Shown piece after piece: positions 1 to 8,797 of a stretch of 10,154 nucleotides of DNA. Made by a program: the position numbers and the translations under genes. Source of the DNA: an uncultured Christensenella sp. (GTDB lineage: Bacteria; Bacillota; Clostridia; Christensenellales; UBA1242); contig CASFMG010000013.1 of the NCBI GenBank assembly GCA_949295755.1, forward strand, positions 1 through 10,154, written 5' to 3'. Position 1 is the stretch's first letter. Each line of letters starts with the position of its first letter. The notes below the pieces were generated by a model that did not search any database, was not told the origin of the DNA, and worked only from the letters and a program-made list of their open reading frames with translations.

Positions 1-1
1 A

Positions 2-106
2 AAAAAATATTTAATAAATTTATTATTTAGTTTTTTTGTTTTTTCATTATCTTTTTGTGGTATTTATTTTTTTAATAATTCGCAAAATAAAGTAATTTAT
101 GGTGCT
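2..106 (+). other. Signal peptide of the giant surface protein (partial)
   Basis: The first visible codons encode two lysines, then a run of about 20 mostly Phe/Leu/Ile/Val/Ser residues (positions about 11-73), then a polar stretch ending VIYGA before NEIPEY. This is the usual n-, h- and c-region order of a Sec signal. Cleavage after the Ala codon at 104-106 is a guess, because Tyr at -3 is not ideal. LSFC inside the hydrophobic run resembles a lipobox only weakly (Phe at -1), so I do not call a lipoprotein. The initiator Met lies left of the window. Confidence 0.7.
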
Positions 107-3100
107 AATGAAATTCCGGAATATTTTACTGTAATACAATATCAAAATGACGGAGCCACCCCTATAAGCAAGATAGAAAATAATGGAGTTGCTTATGTTT
201 TGCCAACTCATAGCATTGAGGCAAAATTACAAATTGATTCTGGAACATCGCCTAACCCAATAAAACATATTTCTCCATATTTTACACTAAACGGTCAATC
301 ATATGACAATAGTGAGTTAAGCCAAGTTTATGGAATAAATATCTCATATTCAACAATCTCTTTTACATTAAACGCTTCTTTTTCAGGGACTCAAAGTCCT
401 TGTGGTAAATATGATTTAACAATAAATTACATAATAAACGAAAATGGAGTTGACCAAACAAAAACTTTTACATTTACATTTTATGTAGTTTTAGACACAA
501 ATTATTATAATGGTCAAACCGTTAACACTTCTATTGCAAACGCAAATAAAGTAAATTCGTCTCTTTATGACAGAGCGTACCAATATCAATATCAATATCA
601 AAACGATGATAATGTTTCCACAAACCAAGTGCCTTATTTAACATTTAATAAAACAAATATCAATTTACAAATTACAAAAACTTTTCAAACAACAACTCAA
701 ACACAAAACATAACATATAACGGAACAAGTCTTATTATCGATAACAACATCGTAACAGTGGTAGAAAATGATAATAATCTTGTAACAATATATTTTAACG
801 ATTTAGGATGTTACACAATCAATTACAACTTTATATATGTTTACGGCAATAGCGTAGACAATATTTCTCCTAAACCATCAAACATAACACAAGCAAAACT
901 TTTGGATTGTATAGATATTTTTGGTTATCAAGCCTATTATTCTGATGTAAACAGTTCAACAACACAAGAATTTAAAGTTTATGAAAACGGAATAATTGAA
1001 GATCAATATAGTGATGTTACATATTTGTCAGGAAACAATTATAACCAATCTTTAAACAATACCGAAGAAACTGTTCTTAAAAATTTGTTAAATCAAATAA
1101 ACAAGGAATCGATTAAAATACCATCAACTAATCAAGCACCTGTTCAGTTTAAATATAATGTAGAAATATTTAACACAGATAATAGTAGTATTTCTGACAC
1201 ACAAAGCGGATATTATATACTCACACAAGATGCTGATGGAGATTTTGTCGCTGGTGACAAGCAGAATTACGATAATAGTCCCCTTACCCAAAGTGGCGTA
1301 TACTTATTAAAATTAGTTTATAAAAACAATTCAAATATTCAAGGATTTTCTGACGACAGTTTTGAAACATCAAAAATAAGCGATACAGAAACTGAATTTT
1401 TAAGATGTCAATGGTTTGTTTTTGAAATAAGCAAAGACACAGAACAAATGTCAATTATATCAAAAGATGATAATTCAACACAATTACTTGATGGTGCATA
1501 TACAAACCAAGATGTTGAAATTTCAAAATTTTACGCAAACGAACTACAATCATCAACTTTTAATGCAAAAACAAAACTTATTGTATATAAACAAGCAAAC
1601 TACACGGGATTATATACAGAAGTAGCGACAATTTTAAATAAAGAAACTTACACAGCAACAGAAAATGGAAATTATATTGTAACGTTATACTTTGGGAAAA
1701 ATTATACAAGAAGTTATTCATCGACATTCACAATAGACAAACAAGCAATAGAAAATATTCAAATTTTTGCAGTTAATGCACAACAAAACTCTACATATTA
1801 TACACGAAACAAGCAAATAGAGTTTTTAACAAATCAACCCGTTATAATTTCTTGGAATGAAAAACATAGCGGAAGTCAAACTTATGCCGAATATAAATAT
1901 ATTCCAATTGTTGCAAATAACACAAATTCTTTTTCTTCTGTAACACTTAAAGAATATTATAGTTATAGTTGTGTTCCTACAAACTACTACTTTGATTATG
2001 ATAATTCATCGTTATCAACAGTAAATTACTTAAACGCACAAAGTTACAACTATATTCCATCATCAAACATTTTATCGCAAAGCGGAATGTATATTTTTAG
2101 AATTTATGACAGTGCTGGAAATGAACAATACTTTGCATTTATAATTGACACAACAAATGCGCAAATTTTACAACAAATAAACGGCGAATTTGTTGAAGTT
2201 AGTGAATTAAACATAATTTCACAAGATGCAACAATTGTTTGGGGTGAATATAAAGTAATAAAATTTAACAATCTCACATATGACAGTTCTAGTGCTCAAT
2301 TTAATTGCGGTGATGATTGGTTAAATTTAATATTAAACACACAAGACATATATAACAACTATTTTACAAATATGTCAATAAATACAAAAAATACATATTT
2401 TACAAAAATACAAATATCTCAAAATGTATTAAAATCTTCAAATGGTATTAACCAAATTATAAATGGCAAAGAAGATACAATAGAATTTTTAACACAATCA
2501 AATGGTCAAACTCTTGCAGTTGAAAAAGATTATAATTATTACATAATAGACCAGGCAAATACAAAAGTAAACTATCAAAATCCGACAACAGAGGATTATA
2601 CCAAAAATTATTCAGGAACACACGATGTTAGAATATCATCAGATGCTTCAAGAACATTACTTTTATACGAAAGCACAAAACGACTTGAACTCGACTCATA
2701 CTCACCTGACCCACACGATAGTATAAAAGAGCAATACTTTATTCCAACAACAATATCTACACTGGCAAATTCAAATGAAATACTAACACTACAATTTAAT
2801 CCAACACCAGATGAAGGCGTTGTTGAAGTGGAAAGTATAACCTATACTTTTAGTCCATTTATTGCACAAGAAAAAGTAAATCCATCAACTGGCCTTATAT
2901 CTGCCTATTCTTATATATTTGGCGAAACATCAAACTCAATAACTATATATTCAAGAACAAATACAGCAGAAAATAAAAATTTAATTTTAAATAGTGATGG
3001 TTCTTATTCTTGGGAAATAAACAAAGAATATGTTTATAATGGAAGTTCATATGTAAATCAAACTCAAGCAGGAAGATACACCATTACAAGAACATATGCC

Positions 3101-6100
3101 AATTTGTCCCAAACACAATCACAGGTCGATAAAACATACGACTTTATGACTAGAACTTTCACATTCATAGTTGATAGAAATGGAATAATTTCTTCTCCAA
3201 CCGTTGTTGATGAAGAAGATTCAACATATAGTTATATTGGAGAATCTATTAAAATACAAGTTCTTGAAGAAGAAAACAACAAAATGTTTTTTAAAGACAT
3301 TTATCTTGCGAACAATTCACAGGCACAAAACACACCAATACTAACAACAAACAAACTCCCTGTATTTGTTTACATACCTGTTGTAAAATACGGTTATTCT
3401 TATACTGATGGTGGAACATTTAATAAAGAAAACACAATCAACTACTATGACTATGACCCAAATAACATAACTCAAACTAATGCTTCTCAAATATCAACAT
3501 ATGCACTTAAAGCACAAATAAAATATAGTACAGAACTTTCGACCATAGACAACTCAACAACAGTTTATAATAGCATTGACCCAGAAATATCAAGCAATCG
3601 TGGTTATTTAAGATTTACCGACGATCCAAATACCTCAGGTATTTCTTTTACAAAAATTGGATACTATAAAGTTATAATTACTCAGGGCTACACAAAATAT
3701 GGCGAAAATACAATAAGTTTTATTTTTGAAATAACAGAACAAGAACCATCTTTTAGTGTTGTTGACCCTGTAAATAACGAAGAACTCCAAAAAGACACCT
3801 CTTTTAACACATATTACACAAACAAAGATACAATTAGACTTTCGTGGACGGATTCTTCAAATGATTTTATTGCAAAAATAAACAGAGAAGAAATTACATA
3901 TACAATCAATAATTCAAGTGCCCAAAAAATTGATGTAGATTTAATTCAAACCGAAGGTAAAACGCATTATGTTGATTTAAATTTAAAAGAACTTAAAGCA
4001 TACAACCATAACACAAAAATAACAGTAAATATGCAATTTGAAGGAAAAGAAAGTGACTATAATGTGGGTAAGTTCAAAACATCAAGAACAATTATAGTGG
4101 ACACGACTGCACCACAAACCAATATAAACAAATTAGTATCTTTAAGTGGAATAAATCCAAACCTACTAAGAAATGTACAATTAAAATATAACACATCTGT
4201 TGCGAGTGGATTATATAAATACTTTGCTTATGCCGTTGATGTAAATAATATAAACAACATAATTGATTTCACTTCACACGAAGATGGCGAAGCATACACA
4301 ATTATGTACAGATTGTTTAGAACACAAGGCGAAGATGGTAAATTGATTTCAACCAAATATAATGAAATATATTCACAAGAAACCTTGCCAAGTATTGTGG
4401 AAAATTCTAATAGCAATTTTGAAATATTAAATGATTTCACACTAAATGAAATGTTAAGTCAGGATAACTATAATAGTTATATAGAGATTGTGGAAAAAGA
4501 CCTTGCAGGAAATATAACAATTTATACAATATACTTGACTAATATTCGTGCTATGGAACAAACCTCTTCCCTTCCTATTGAATACACAACCAATGGCTCA
4601 CAAAAATCACTCACATACGGCCAATTAGATTCAATAACAAATATCAATGCAAAAAGTGATTTAACATTAACCAATATAAATATGTTCAATTTTGATTGGA
4701 ATCAAATAACAATAAATGGCACAACATATTTAAAAACACCATACTCAAATTCAAACTATTACAACCTATCTACTTACGATGTTAATAATCCTTCAAAAAG
4801 TGAAATAACTCTTAAAGATTTTGCAAACTTAAATGCAAACACTAAAAAGCAAAATATAACAATTTCATTAGTGCCATATTACAACAATATAACATTATCT
4901 TGTTCTATATTAAATACTTCTTTATCAGTAATCCACACAAGCGAAACATCTAGTTATACAAATGAAGAAGGAATTTTAATCAAAATACCTTCATCATCAA
5001 ACGAACAAGATGCAACCATTTACGCAACAAGTGTTATCATAACCGAATATGTAAAAACAAATGACACTTATAGTGAAAATATAATTTACAACATAACCGA
5101 CGATAATTATTTTAAAACAACCGGAAGCGAACTTATAAACAATAGTATCATTTCATCAAGTTATGTAAATTATCTGGGAAACACATATATAAAAATAAAT
5201 GTAAAATCCCCTGTTAAAGATAGATTTTATAGATATACCATTCTAGATAACTTTCAAGACAAATACGCAAAAACAAACATATATGGTGCCGAAACTATCG
5301 AAAATGAAATATCTAGCGAAGTAAAATTAGTTGAAAATTATGAAAATGGCGAATTGTATTATTACTCAACAAAAGAAATACGATACCAATACAATGATAA
5401 AAAAGATAGACTTATTTTAAATGTAACAACATCACTAACATCATATAAGTATGATTTGTCATTGCAAAAAGATAGAGAAAGACTAAAAACAGATGGAATT
5501 GGAAATGTACTAGAACCAGTTTCAGGAAGTTCAATTTATACTCTTGTTCTATATGCTCCAAAGCAAGATATGGCAGAAGGCCTAATTGGCGGAGAAATCA
5601 GATTTAACATTGAACTATACGAAGCAATAATGAATGTATTGGACAATCCATACAAAACAGTAAATTTAGTTATTTACAATATTATCCCAAACATAACACT
5701 TCTTGGCATTGAAAACGAATCTCAAAATGATTTGTTTAATAAAGGAACAATGTATGGAAATGAAATAAAAATCACATTCAATCAAAGTGCAGGAAGAATA
5801 CCTTGCCTTGTATATCTCGAATACGATGATGGAACAATAGAGCAAATTTCTTCTGGTAAAGCAGTGAGTGAACCTGCCACCTACTCCATTATAATAAAAT
5901 ATACAAATATATTTACTGATAGTCAGTACGACACATATCTTGATTTTACCATTGTTGATAATGACCAAGAATTTTATCAAGTTGTATATAAAAACGGCAA
6001 TGAATATGTTTATGCAAAAGAAACAGGCAACTCGTTCTCCTACACAGAAGGCAATTACACACATTATGTAACAAAACATTACATTATAAATACAAGCGAA

Positions 6101-7567
6101 TTTGAAATTTTATTTAATACCGAACAAGGAATTCAGGTGTCAAAACCAAGTATTATTACAACAAATGGTTACACAACATACATTTATGAAATAAGCAATT
6201 TAACTAGTGAAAATGTAAACAAATATTATAAAACAATAGCGATAACTGTTATTCCAAAAAGCACGAGTATACTTGCAAACTACTCACATTACACAAACGA
6301 AGGAACTCGTCAAGATTTAAGTGGAACACTTATAACATTTGCTGTTAGTACAGAAGAAAGTAACACATCAACAAAAACAATTGCGTGGAAATCATATTAT
6401 GGAATAAAAGAAAACTTGGTAACGGTCAGCATCAAATACAACGATAATGCCACTTTATATACTCCAAAATTAAAAACAGAAAACGATATGACCTACTTAA
6501 CATTGTCAACATCAGGAACATACTATCTAACATTTAGCGACCTAGCAGGAAATGTACATATGTTCGACTCATCACTTAGCACATACACAATAAGGTATTT
6601 AAGAAGTGTTATATATACAGTAAATGGCGAATCTCCAATAAATAATGCAGTTTATGATGATAAGGTTGAAATAAATATTCCTACATCAACAAAAAAATAC
6701 TATGACACAAATGCACAACCACAAATTTATGTACTAAAAAATGGCGAAGAATACAAACCAACCGTAAATAAAGATAACAATTCGTATATTTTTGAAGAAA
6801 CAGGCCTTTACAAAATTTGGTTCTCGGCAGCAATAACAATTTCCGGTACCGTAACACAAATAAATGAAGAACCTTTATACTTCTTAATAATAAAGCCAAA
6901 AGAATCAAGATATGCTTTTGAATTTTCTGAATACGCTGATTATTATGTTAAACAAATAATCAAAAACAACGAAGATGTTACAAGCATTTTAACAAATGAA
7001 AATATGGGCAAACTCGTAAATAAAACAATAACAAATGAAAATGGCACTACCAAAACAAAAACTTATCTTAAAAATTTCTTAATAAGCGTCAACGATGCCA
7101 TAACAGGAAATGGAATGTACACAGTTACAATTTGTACCGATAACGAGTTTAATCAAGAATTTACATTTAGTTTCTGGATAAACAACACTACCCCACCTAT
7201 TTTAGTATCAATACCTGAAAACACATCAACAACAAGTGATATAACAGTTTCATTTAACACAACAGACCTTATTGAAGATGTTGGCGATTGTATTCTTAAA
7301 ATTTCTGGCAATGCAGATTTGCTTTTAACCGAAAAATTGTTACAAGACGGAAAACTTCAATCATCCTACAACATTACATTATCTTCTGCACGAACATACT
7401 TTGTTCAGTTATACTCCGAAAGCGGAAAACTCTTGTATTCGTATCGAGTTGTAAAAAATGAACCTTTAAACACAGTTTCAATCATATTGATTGTTGTATC
7501 GTGTTTAGTAGTAATTGGTCTTACAGTAATGTTCATTCTACTCAGAAAGAAAATGAAAGTAAGATAA
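2..7567 (+). CDS. Giant secreted surface protein with divergent Ig-like repeats and C-terminal membrane anchor (5' end outside window)
   Basis: The frame is open from the left edge to TAA at 7565-7567, giving at least 2521 residues; the true start is probably only a few codons upstream. The visible N-terminus (KKYLINLLFSF...) is a basic and hydrophobic export signal. A TTG at 200 would discard this signal, so I reject it as the start. The ectodomain is rich in Asn, Thr, Ser and Tyr. It repeatedly shows the beta-sandwich ending 'G-x-Y-x-v-x-(D-x-x-G-N)-...-F-x-F-x-I-D', for example SGMYIFRIYDSAGNEQYFAF near 2080-2140, NGNYIVTLYF near 1660, SGTYYLTFSDLAGN near 6510 and NGMYTVTICTDNEF near 7110, with similar units near 395, 1290, 3070, 3655, 4085, 5875 and 6800. 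This is typical of bacterial Ig-like folds. A helix at 7475-7543 followed by RKKMKVR anchors the chain. No LPXTG, SLH or enzymatic motif was seen. The likely role is an adhesin or cell-surface fibre; the ligand is unknown. Secretion and anchoring are well supported, function is not. Confidence 0.9.
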   Translation, partial: KKYLINLLFSFFVFSLSFCGIYFFNNSQNKVIYGANEIPEYFTVIQYQNDGATPISKIENNGVAYVLPTHSIEAKLQIDSGTSPNPIKHISPYFTLNGQSYDNSELSQVYGINISYSTISFTLNASFSGTQSPCGKYDLTINYIINENGVDQTKTFTFTFYVVLDTNYYNGQTVNTSIANANKVNSSLYDRAYQYQYQYQNDDNVSTNQVPYLTFNKTNINLQITKTFQTTTQTQNITYNGTSLIIDNNIVTVVENDNNLVTIYFNDLGCYTINYNFIYVYGNSVDNISPKPSNITQAKLLDCIDIFGYQAYYSDVNSSTTQEFKVYENGIIEDQYSDVTYLSGNNYNQSLNNTEETVLKNLLNQINKESIKIPSTNQAPVQFKYNVEIFNTDNSSISDTQSGYYILTQDADGDFVAGDKQNYDNSPLTQSGVYLLKLVYKNNSNIQGFSDDSFETSKISDTETEFLRCQWFVFEISKDTEQMSIISKDDNSTQLLDGAYTNQDVEISKFYANELQSSTFNAKTKLIVYKQANYTGLYTEVATILNKETYTATENGNYIVTLYFGKNYTRSYSSTFTIDKQAIENIQIFAVNAQQNSTYYTRNKQIEFLTNQPVIISWNEKHSGSQTYAEYKYIPIVANNTNSFSSVTLKEYYSYSCVPTNYYFDYDNSSLSTVNYLNAQSYNYIPSSNILSQSGMYIFRIYDSAGNEQYFAFIIDTTNAQILQQINGEFVEVSELNIISQDATIVWGEYKVIKFNNLTYDSSSAQFNCGDDWLNLILNTQDIYNNYFTNMSINTKNTYFTKIQISQNVLKSSNGINQIINGKEDTIEFLTQSNGQTLAVEKDYNYYIIDQANTKVNYQNPTTEDYTKNYSGTHDVRISSDASRTLLLYESTKRLELDSYSPDPHDSIKEQYFIPTTISTLANSNEILTLQFNPTPDEGVVEVESITYTFSPFIAQEKVNPSTGLISAYSYIFGETSNSITIYSRTNTAENKNLILNSDGSYSWEINKEYVYNGSSYVNQTQAGRYTITRTYANLSQTQSQVDKTYDFMTRTFTFIVDRNGIISSPTVVDEEDSTYSYIGESIKIQVLEEENNKMFFKDIYLANNSQAQNTPILTTNKLPVFVYIPVVKYGYSYTDGGTFNKENTINYYDYDPNNITQTNASQISTYALKAQIKYSTELSTIDNSTTVYNSIDPEISSNRGYLRFTDDPNTSGISFTKIGYYKVIITQGYTKYGENTISFIFEITEQEPSFSVVDPVNNEELQKDTSFNTYYTNKDTIRLSWTDSSNDFIAKINREEITYTINNSSAQKIDVDLIQTEGKTHYVDLNLKELKAYNHNTKITVNMQFEGKESDYNVGKFKTSRTIIVDTTAPQTNINKLVSLSGINPNLLRNVQLKYNTSVASGLYKYFAYAVDVNNINNIIDFTSHEDGEAYTIMYRLFRTQGEDGKLISTKYNEIYSQETLPSIVENSNSNFEILNDFTLNEMLSQDNYNSYIEIVEKDLAGNITIYTIYLTNIRAMEQTSSLPIEYTTNGSQKSLTYGQLDSITNINAKSDLTLTNINMFNFDWNQITINGTTYLKTPYSNSNYYNLSTYDVNNPSKSEITLKDFANLNANTKKQNITISLVPYYNNITLSCSILNTSLSVIHTSETSSYTNEEGILIKIPSSSNEQDATIYATSVIITEYVKTNDTYSENIIYNITDDNYFKTTGSELINNSIISSSYVNYLGNTYIKINVKSPVKDRFYRYTILDNFQDKYAKTNIYGAETIENEISSEVKLVENYENGELYYYSTKEIRYQYNDKKDRLILNVTTSLTSYKYDLSLQKDRERLKTDGIGNVLEPVSGSSIYTLVLYAPKQDMAEGLIGGEIRFNIELYEAIMNVLDNPYKTVNLVIYNIIPNITLLGIENESQNDLFNKGTMYGNEIKITFNQSAGRIPCLVYLEYDDGTIEQISSGKAVSEPATYSIIIKYTNIFTDSQYDTYLDFTIVDNDQEFYQVVYKNGNEYVYAKETGNSFSYTEGNYTHYVTKHYIINTSEFEILFNTEQGIQVSKPSIITTNGYTTYIYEISNLTSENVNKYYKTIAITVIPKSTSILANYSHYTNEGTRQDLSGTLITFAVSTEESNTSTKTIAWKSYYGIKENLVTVSIKYNDNATLYTPKLKTENDMTYLTLSTSGTYYLTFSDLAGNVHMFDSSLSTYTIRYLRSVIYTVNGESPINNAVYDDKVEINIPTSTKKYYDTNAQPQIYVLKNGEEYKPTVNKDNNSYIFEETGLYKIWFSAAITISGTVTQINEEPLYFLIIKPKESRYAFEFSEYADYYVKQIIKNNEDVTSILTNENMGKLVNKTITNENGTTKTKTYLKNFLISVNDAITGNGMYTVTICTDNEFNQEFTFSFWINNTTPPILVSIPENTSTTSDITVSFNTTDLIEDVGDCILKISGNADLLLTEKLLQDGKLQSSYNITLSSARTYFVQLYSESGKLLYSYRVVKNEPLNTVSIILIVVSCLVVIGLTVMFILLRKKMKVR
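581..601 (+). repeat. In-frame hexanucleotide microsatellite (CAATAT)3
   Basis: Three perfect CAATAT copies followed by CAA lie in frame in the giant gene and encode alternating Gln and Tyr (after a further Tyr codon, TAC). Because the unit is six bases, slippage would add or remove Tyr-Gln pairs without breaking the frame. It is short, so real variability is uncertain. Confidence 0.75.
7475..7543 (+). other. C-terminal transmembrane anchor of the giant surface protein
   Basis: About 23 consecutive hydrophobic residues (VSIILIVVSCLVVIGLTVMF and following) come directly before the basic tail RKKMKVR and the stop codon. By the positive-inside rule the tail is cytoplasmic and the whole preceding chain extracellular. 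The arrangement looks like a sortase anchor without the LPXTG motif, so retention should be by the membrane helix itself. Confidence 0.85.
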
Positions 7568-7575
7568 AAATAACA

Positions 7576-7605
7576 AAAAAAGAGCACCCAAAGGTGTTCT
7601 TTTTT
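7576..7605. terminator. Intrinsic terminator shared by convergent genes
   Basis: A 13-bp stem, 7576-7588 paired with 7593-7605, encloses the loop CAAA. The core is AGAGCACC/GGTGTTCT and is flanked by an A-run on the left and a T-run on the right, so either strand yields a hairpin plus U-tract. It begins 9 bases after the stop of the giant gene and lies 9 bases beyond the stop of the Rho-like gene. On the plus-strand transcript the one imperfect pair is a tolerated G-U; on the minus-strand transcript the same pair is an A-C mismatch. Termination of the giant gene should therefore be the more efficient. Confidence 0.88.
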
Positions 7606-7613
7606 ATTGCAAA

Positions 7614-8738
7614 CTAACTTTTTGTGATTGTCAATAAATCATTATACTCATTTATGTATTGATTTTTTTGATAATCATAAAAAAGCACAATATTTGAAAT
7701 ACTTGATGCCTTAGAAGATTTAGCACTTCCTAATAGTTTTCGTATTAAATATTTTACTTGCTCGTCGTGAAAAGTTGAATTGCTTTTGTAAACAGCGTCT
7801 AAAACTCTATACAAACTCATTGCATCAAGCACGAACAATACAACATTTTTATTGTGATAAAACATTGAATTTGAATGATTTATAGCATCTAAAATCTTAT
7901 CATAACTAAAAGATGCTTCATCTTCAATCAATGAAACAATTTCCGTTATGTTTTCAATTTTATCCAATTTGAGTTTTGTTTCTATTGATATTTCTAGTCC
8001 TAATACGATGCTATTAAATCCTTTTTGCGTATACTCTTTGGACTTTTTCGCAATATAGTTTATTGAACCATCAACGCCTTCAACAAAATTAATTTTGCAT
8101 CTCCCCTGCTTTAACGTTTCATCTAAATCTTTTTCTGGAATAATAAGTTCACAATCTAAATCATAAAAATTATTTTCTTTTTCTTCGCCGTTAATATATT
8201 GAATGTTGTTTAGTTTTGCATATGACTTACTTGAATGCATATATGCAGAACCTTCTATCAAATCTCCAACTATCAAGTTAAATTTTTTCACTTGCATATC
8301 ATCAATTAAAACATAAGTTTTTGTCCCAATCTTTAAATTGTTTAAGGCATAGTAAGAACCTTTTTCGGTTTTCCTTACAATACCTTTAAAAGAAATAAGA
8401 TTATAATTTAATGGATTATCATCGCTATCAAAATTTTGTTGAAATACTATATATTCACTGTCGTCATTTTCTTCTTTTTTTATTTTATCTTCTAATTCTT
8501 TATCGCCATTTATAATAAGATTACTTAAAAGTTCATTTTGATTGCTTAATTTTTTTACTGGTCTTCCAAAGTTATTAAATTGTGGTTTAATTACTCCACT
8601 TTGTATACCTTTTATTGCACTTATTAGTTCTTCTCTTTTTTTACTAGTAGGACTTTGAACGCCCATACTACGCGCTAGACTTCTAAGTTCATATATACCT
8701 AATTTTTCAATTTGTTCATTGAGCAAATTTTTATCCAT
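7614..8738 (-). CDS. Rho-like protein with degenerate ATPase core (putative catalytically inactive Rho paralogue)
   Basis: 374 residues from the ATG at 8736-8738, chosen because AAAGGTAGGG lies just upstream; a GTG seven codons earlier lacks such a site. Residues about 13-43 (LGIYELRSLARSMGV...KKREELISAI) match the Rho N-terminal/SAP-like helical domain. Residues about 44-112 form a charged linker. Residues about 115-184 resemble the Rho RNA-binding OB-fold: GSYYAL stands where Rho has GFGFLR, then KTYVLIDDMQVKKFNLIVGD aligns with Rho IYVSPSQIRRFNLRTGD, ending near YINGE. Residues about 212-356 follow the Rho ATPase core: GRCKINFVEGVDGSI replaces GQRGLIVAPPKAGKT, so the Walker A Lys and Thr are Ser and Ile. 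VVLFVLDAMSLYRVLDA matches the Walker B segment VIILLDSITRLARA, and IRKLLGSAK...SISNIVLF matches KRFFGAAR...GSLTIIAT. The Q-loop GG segment and about the last 65 residues of Rho are missing. ATP hydrolysis and helicase activity are therefore unlikely. A role as RNA binder or Rho modulator is inference. It probably shares a transcript with ypeB. Confidence 0.85.
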   Translation of the reverse strand: MDKNLLNEQIEKLGIYELRSLARSMGVQSPTSKKREELISAIKGIQSGVIKPQFNNFGRPVKKLSNQNELLSNLIINGDKELEDKIKKEENDDSEYIVFQQNFDSDDNPLNYNLISFKGIVRKTEKGSYYALNNLKIGTKTYVLIDDMQVKKFNLIVGDLIEGSAYMHSSKSYAKLNNIQYINGEEKENNFYDLDCELIIPEKDLDETLKQGRCKINFVEGVDGSINYIAKKSKEYTQKGFNSIVLGLEISIETKLKLDKIENITEIVSLIEDEASFSYDKILDAINHSNSMFYHNKNVVLFVLDAMSLYRVLDAVYKSNSTFHDEQVKYLIRKLLGSAKSSKASSISNIVLFYDYQKNQYINEYNDLLTITKS

Positions 8739-8743
8739 ATTAT

Positions 8744-8753
8744 CCCTACCTTT
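8744..8753 (-). promoter_or_regulatory. Ribosome binding site of the Rho-like gene
   Basis: On the minus strand this reads AAAGGTAGGG, a near Shine-Dalgarno sequence ending 5 bases before the ATG at 8738. It decides the start: the alternative GTG at 8759 would place this site inside the coding region and has no comparable sequence ahead of it. Confidence 0.7.
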
Positions 8754-8795
8754 AACCACTATAGTCTAACATAGTTTTGTAAAAAAGTAAAGGTA
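8747..8795 (-). repeat. 8-bp inverted repeat overlapping the Rho-like gene's ribosome binding site
   Basis: TACCTTTA at 8747-8754 and TAAAGGTA at 8788-8795 are exact inverted copies separated by 33 bases. In the minus-strand transcript the upstream arm starts two bases after the ypeB stop codon, and the downstream arm contains the AAAGGTA part of the Shine-Dalgarno. Pairing would mask the ribosome binding site, and a ribosome finishing ypeB could open it. This would be translational coupling. The stem is short and AT-rich and the loop long, so it may be chance. The rest of the 59-base gap holds no terminator and no convincing promoter. Confidence 0.4.
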
Positions 8796-8797
8796 AT

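Noticed and set aside
4228..4440. Minus-strand open frame inside the giant gene
   Set aside because: It has no ribosome binding site and a composition fitting an antisense shadow; the plus-strand frame is continuous and convincing here.
5666..6079. 137-codon minus-strand open frame inside the giant gene
   Set aside because: Cys/Ile/Phe/Val-rich reading typical of the complement of Asn/Thr/Lys codons, with no domain and no start signal.
6681..6908. Minus-strand open frame inside the giant gene
   Set aside because: A Leu-rich shadow of the plus-strand gene without translation signals.
200..7567. TTG at 200 as the start of the giant gene
   Set aside because: The frame is open upstream to the window edge and encodes a clear export signal; starting at 200 would remove it and leave a membrane-anchored protein without a signal.
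7200..7567. Sortase (LPXTG) anchor in the giant protein
   Set aside because: The helix and basic tail are present but no LPXTG-like motif precedes them; the residues before the helix are VVKNEPLNT.
7405..7587. Minus-strand open frame over the end of the giant gene
   Set aside because: It begins inside the terminator hairpin and is antisense to the anchor helix; not credible as a gene.
7614..8738. Calling the gene a functional transcription termination factor Rho
   Set aside because: The Walker A GKT, the Q-loop and the C-terminal region of Rho are missing, so it should not be annotated as active Rho.
8736..8759. GTG at 8759 as the start of the Rho-like gene
   Set aside because: The ATG at 8738 has AAAGGTAGGG at good spacing; the GTG reading would translate through that ribosome binding site.
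8760..8797. Separate promoter for the Rho-like gene
   Set aside because: A TATAGT (minus strand) could be a -10 element, but at 16-17 bases spacing the upstream hexamer is only a T-run, so I cannot support it.
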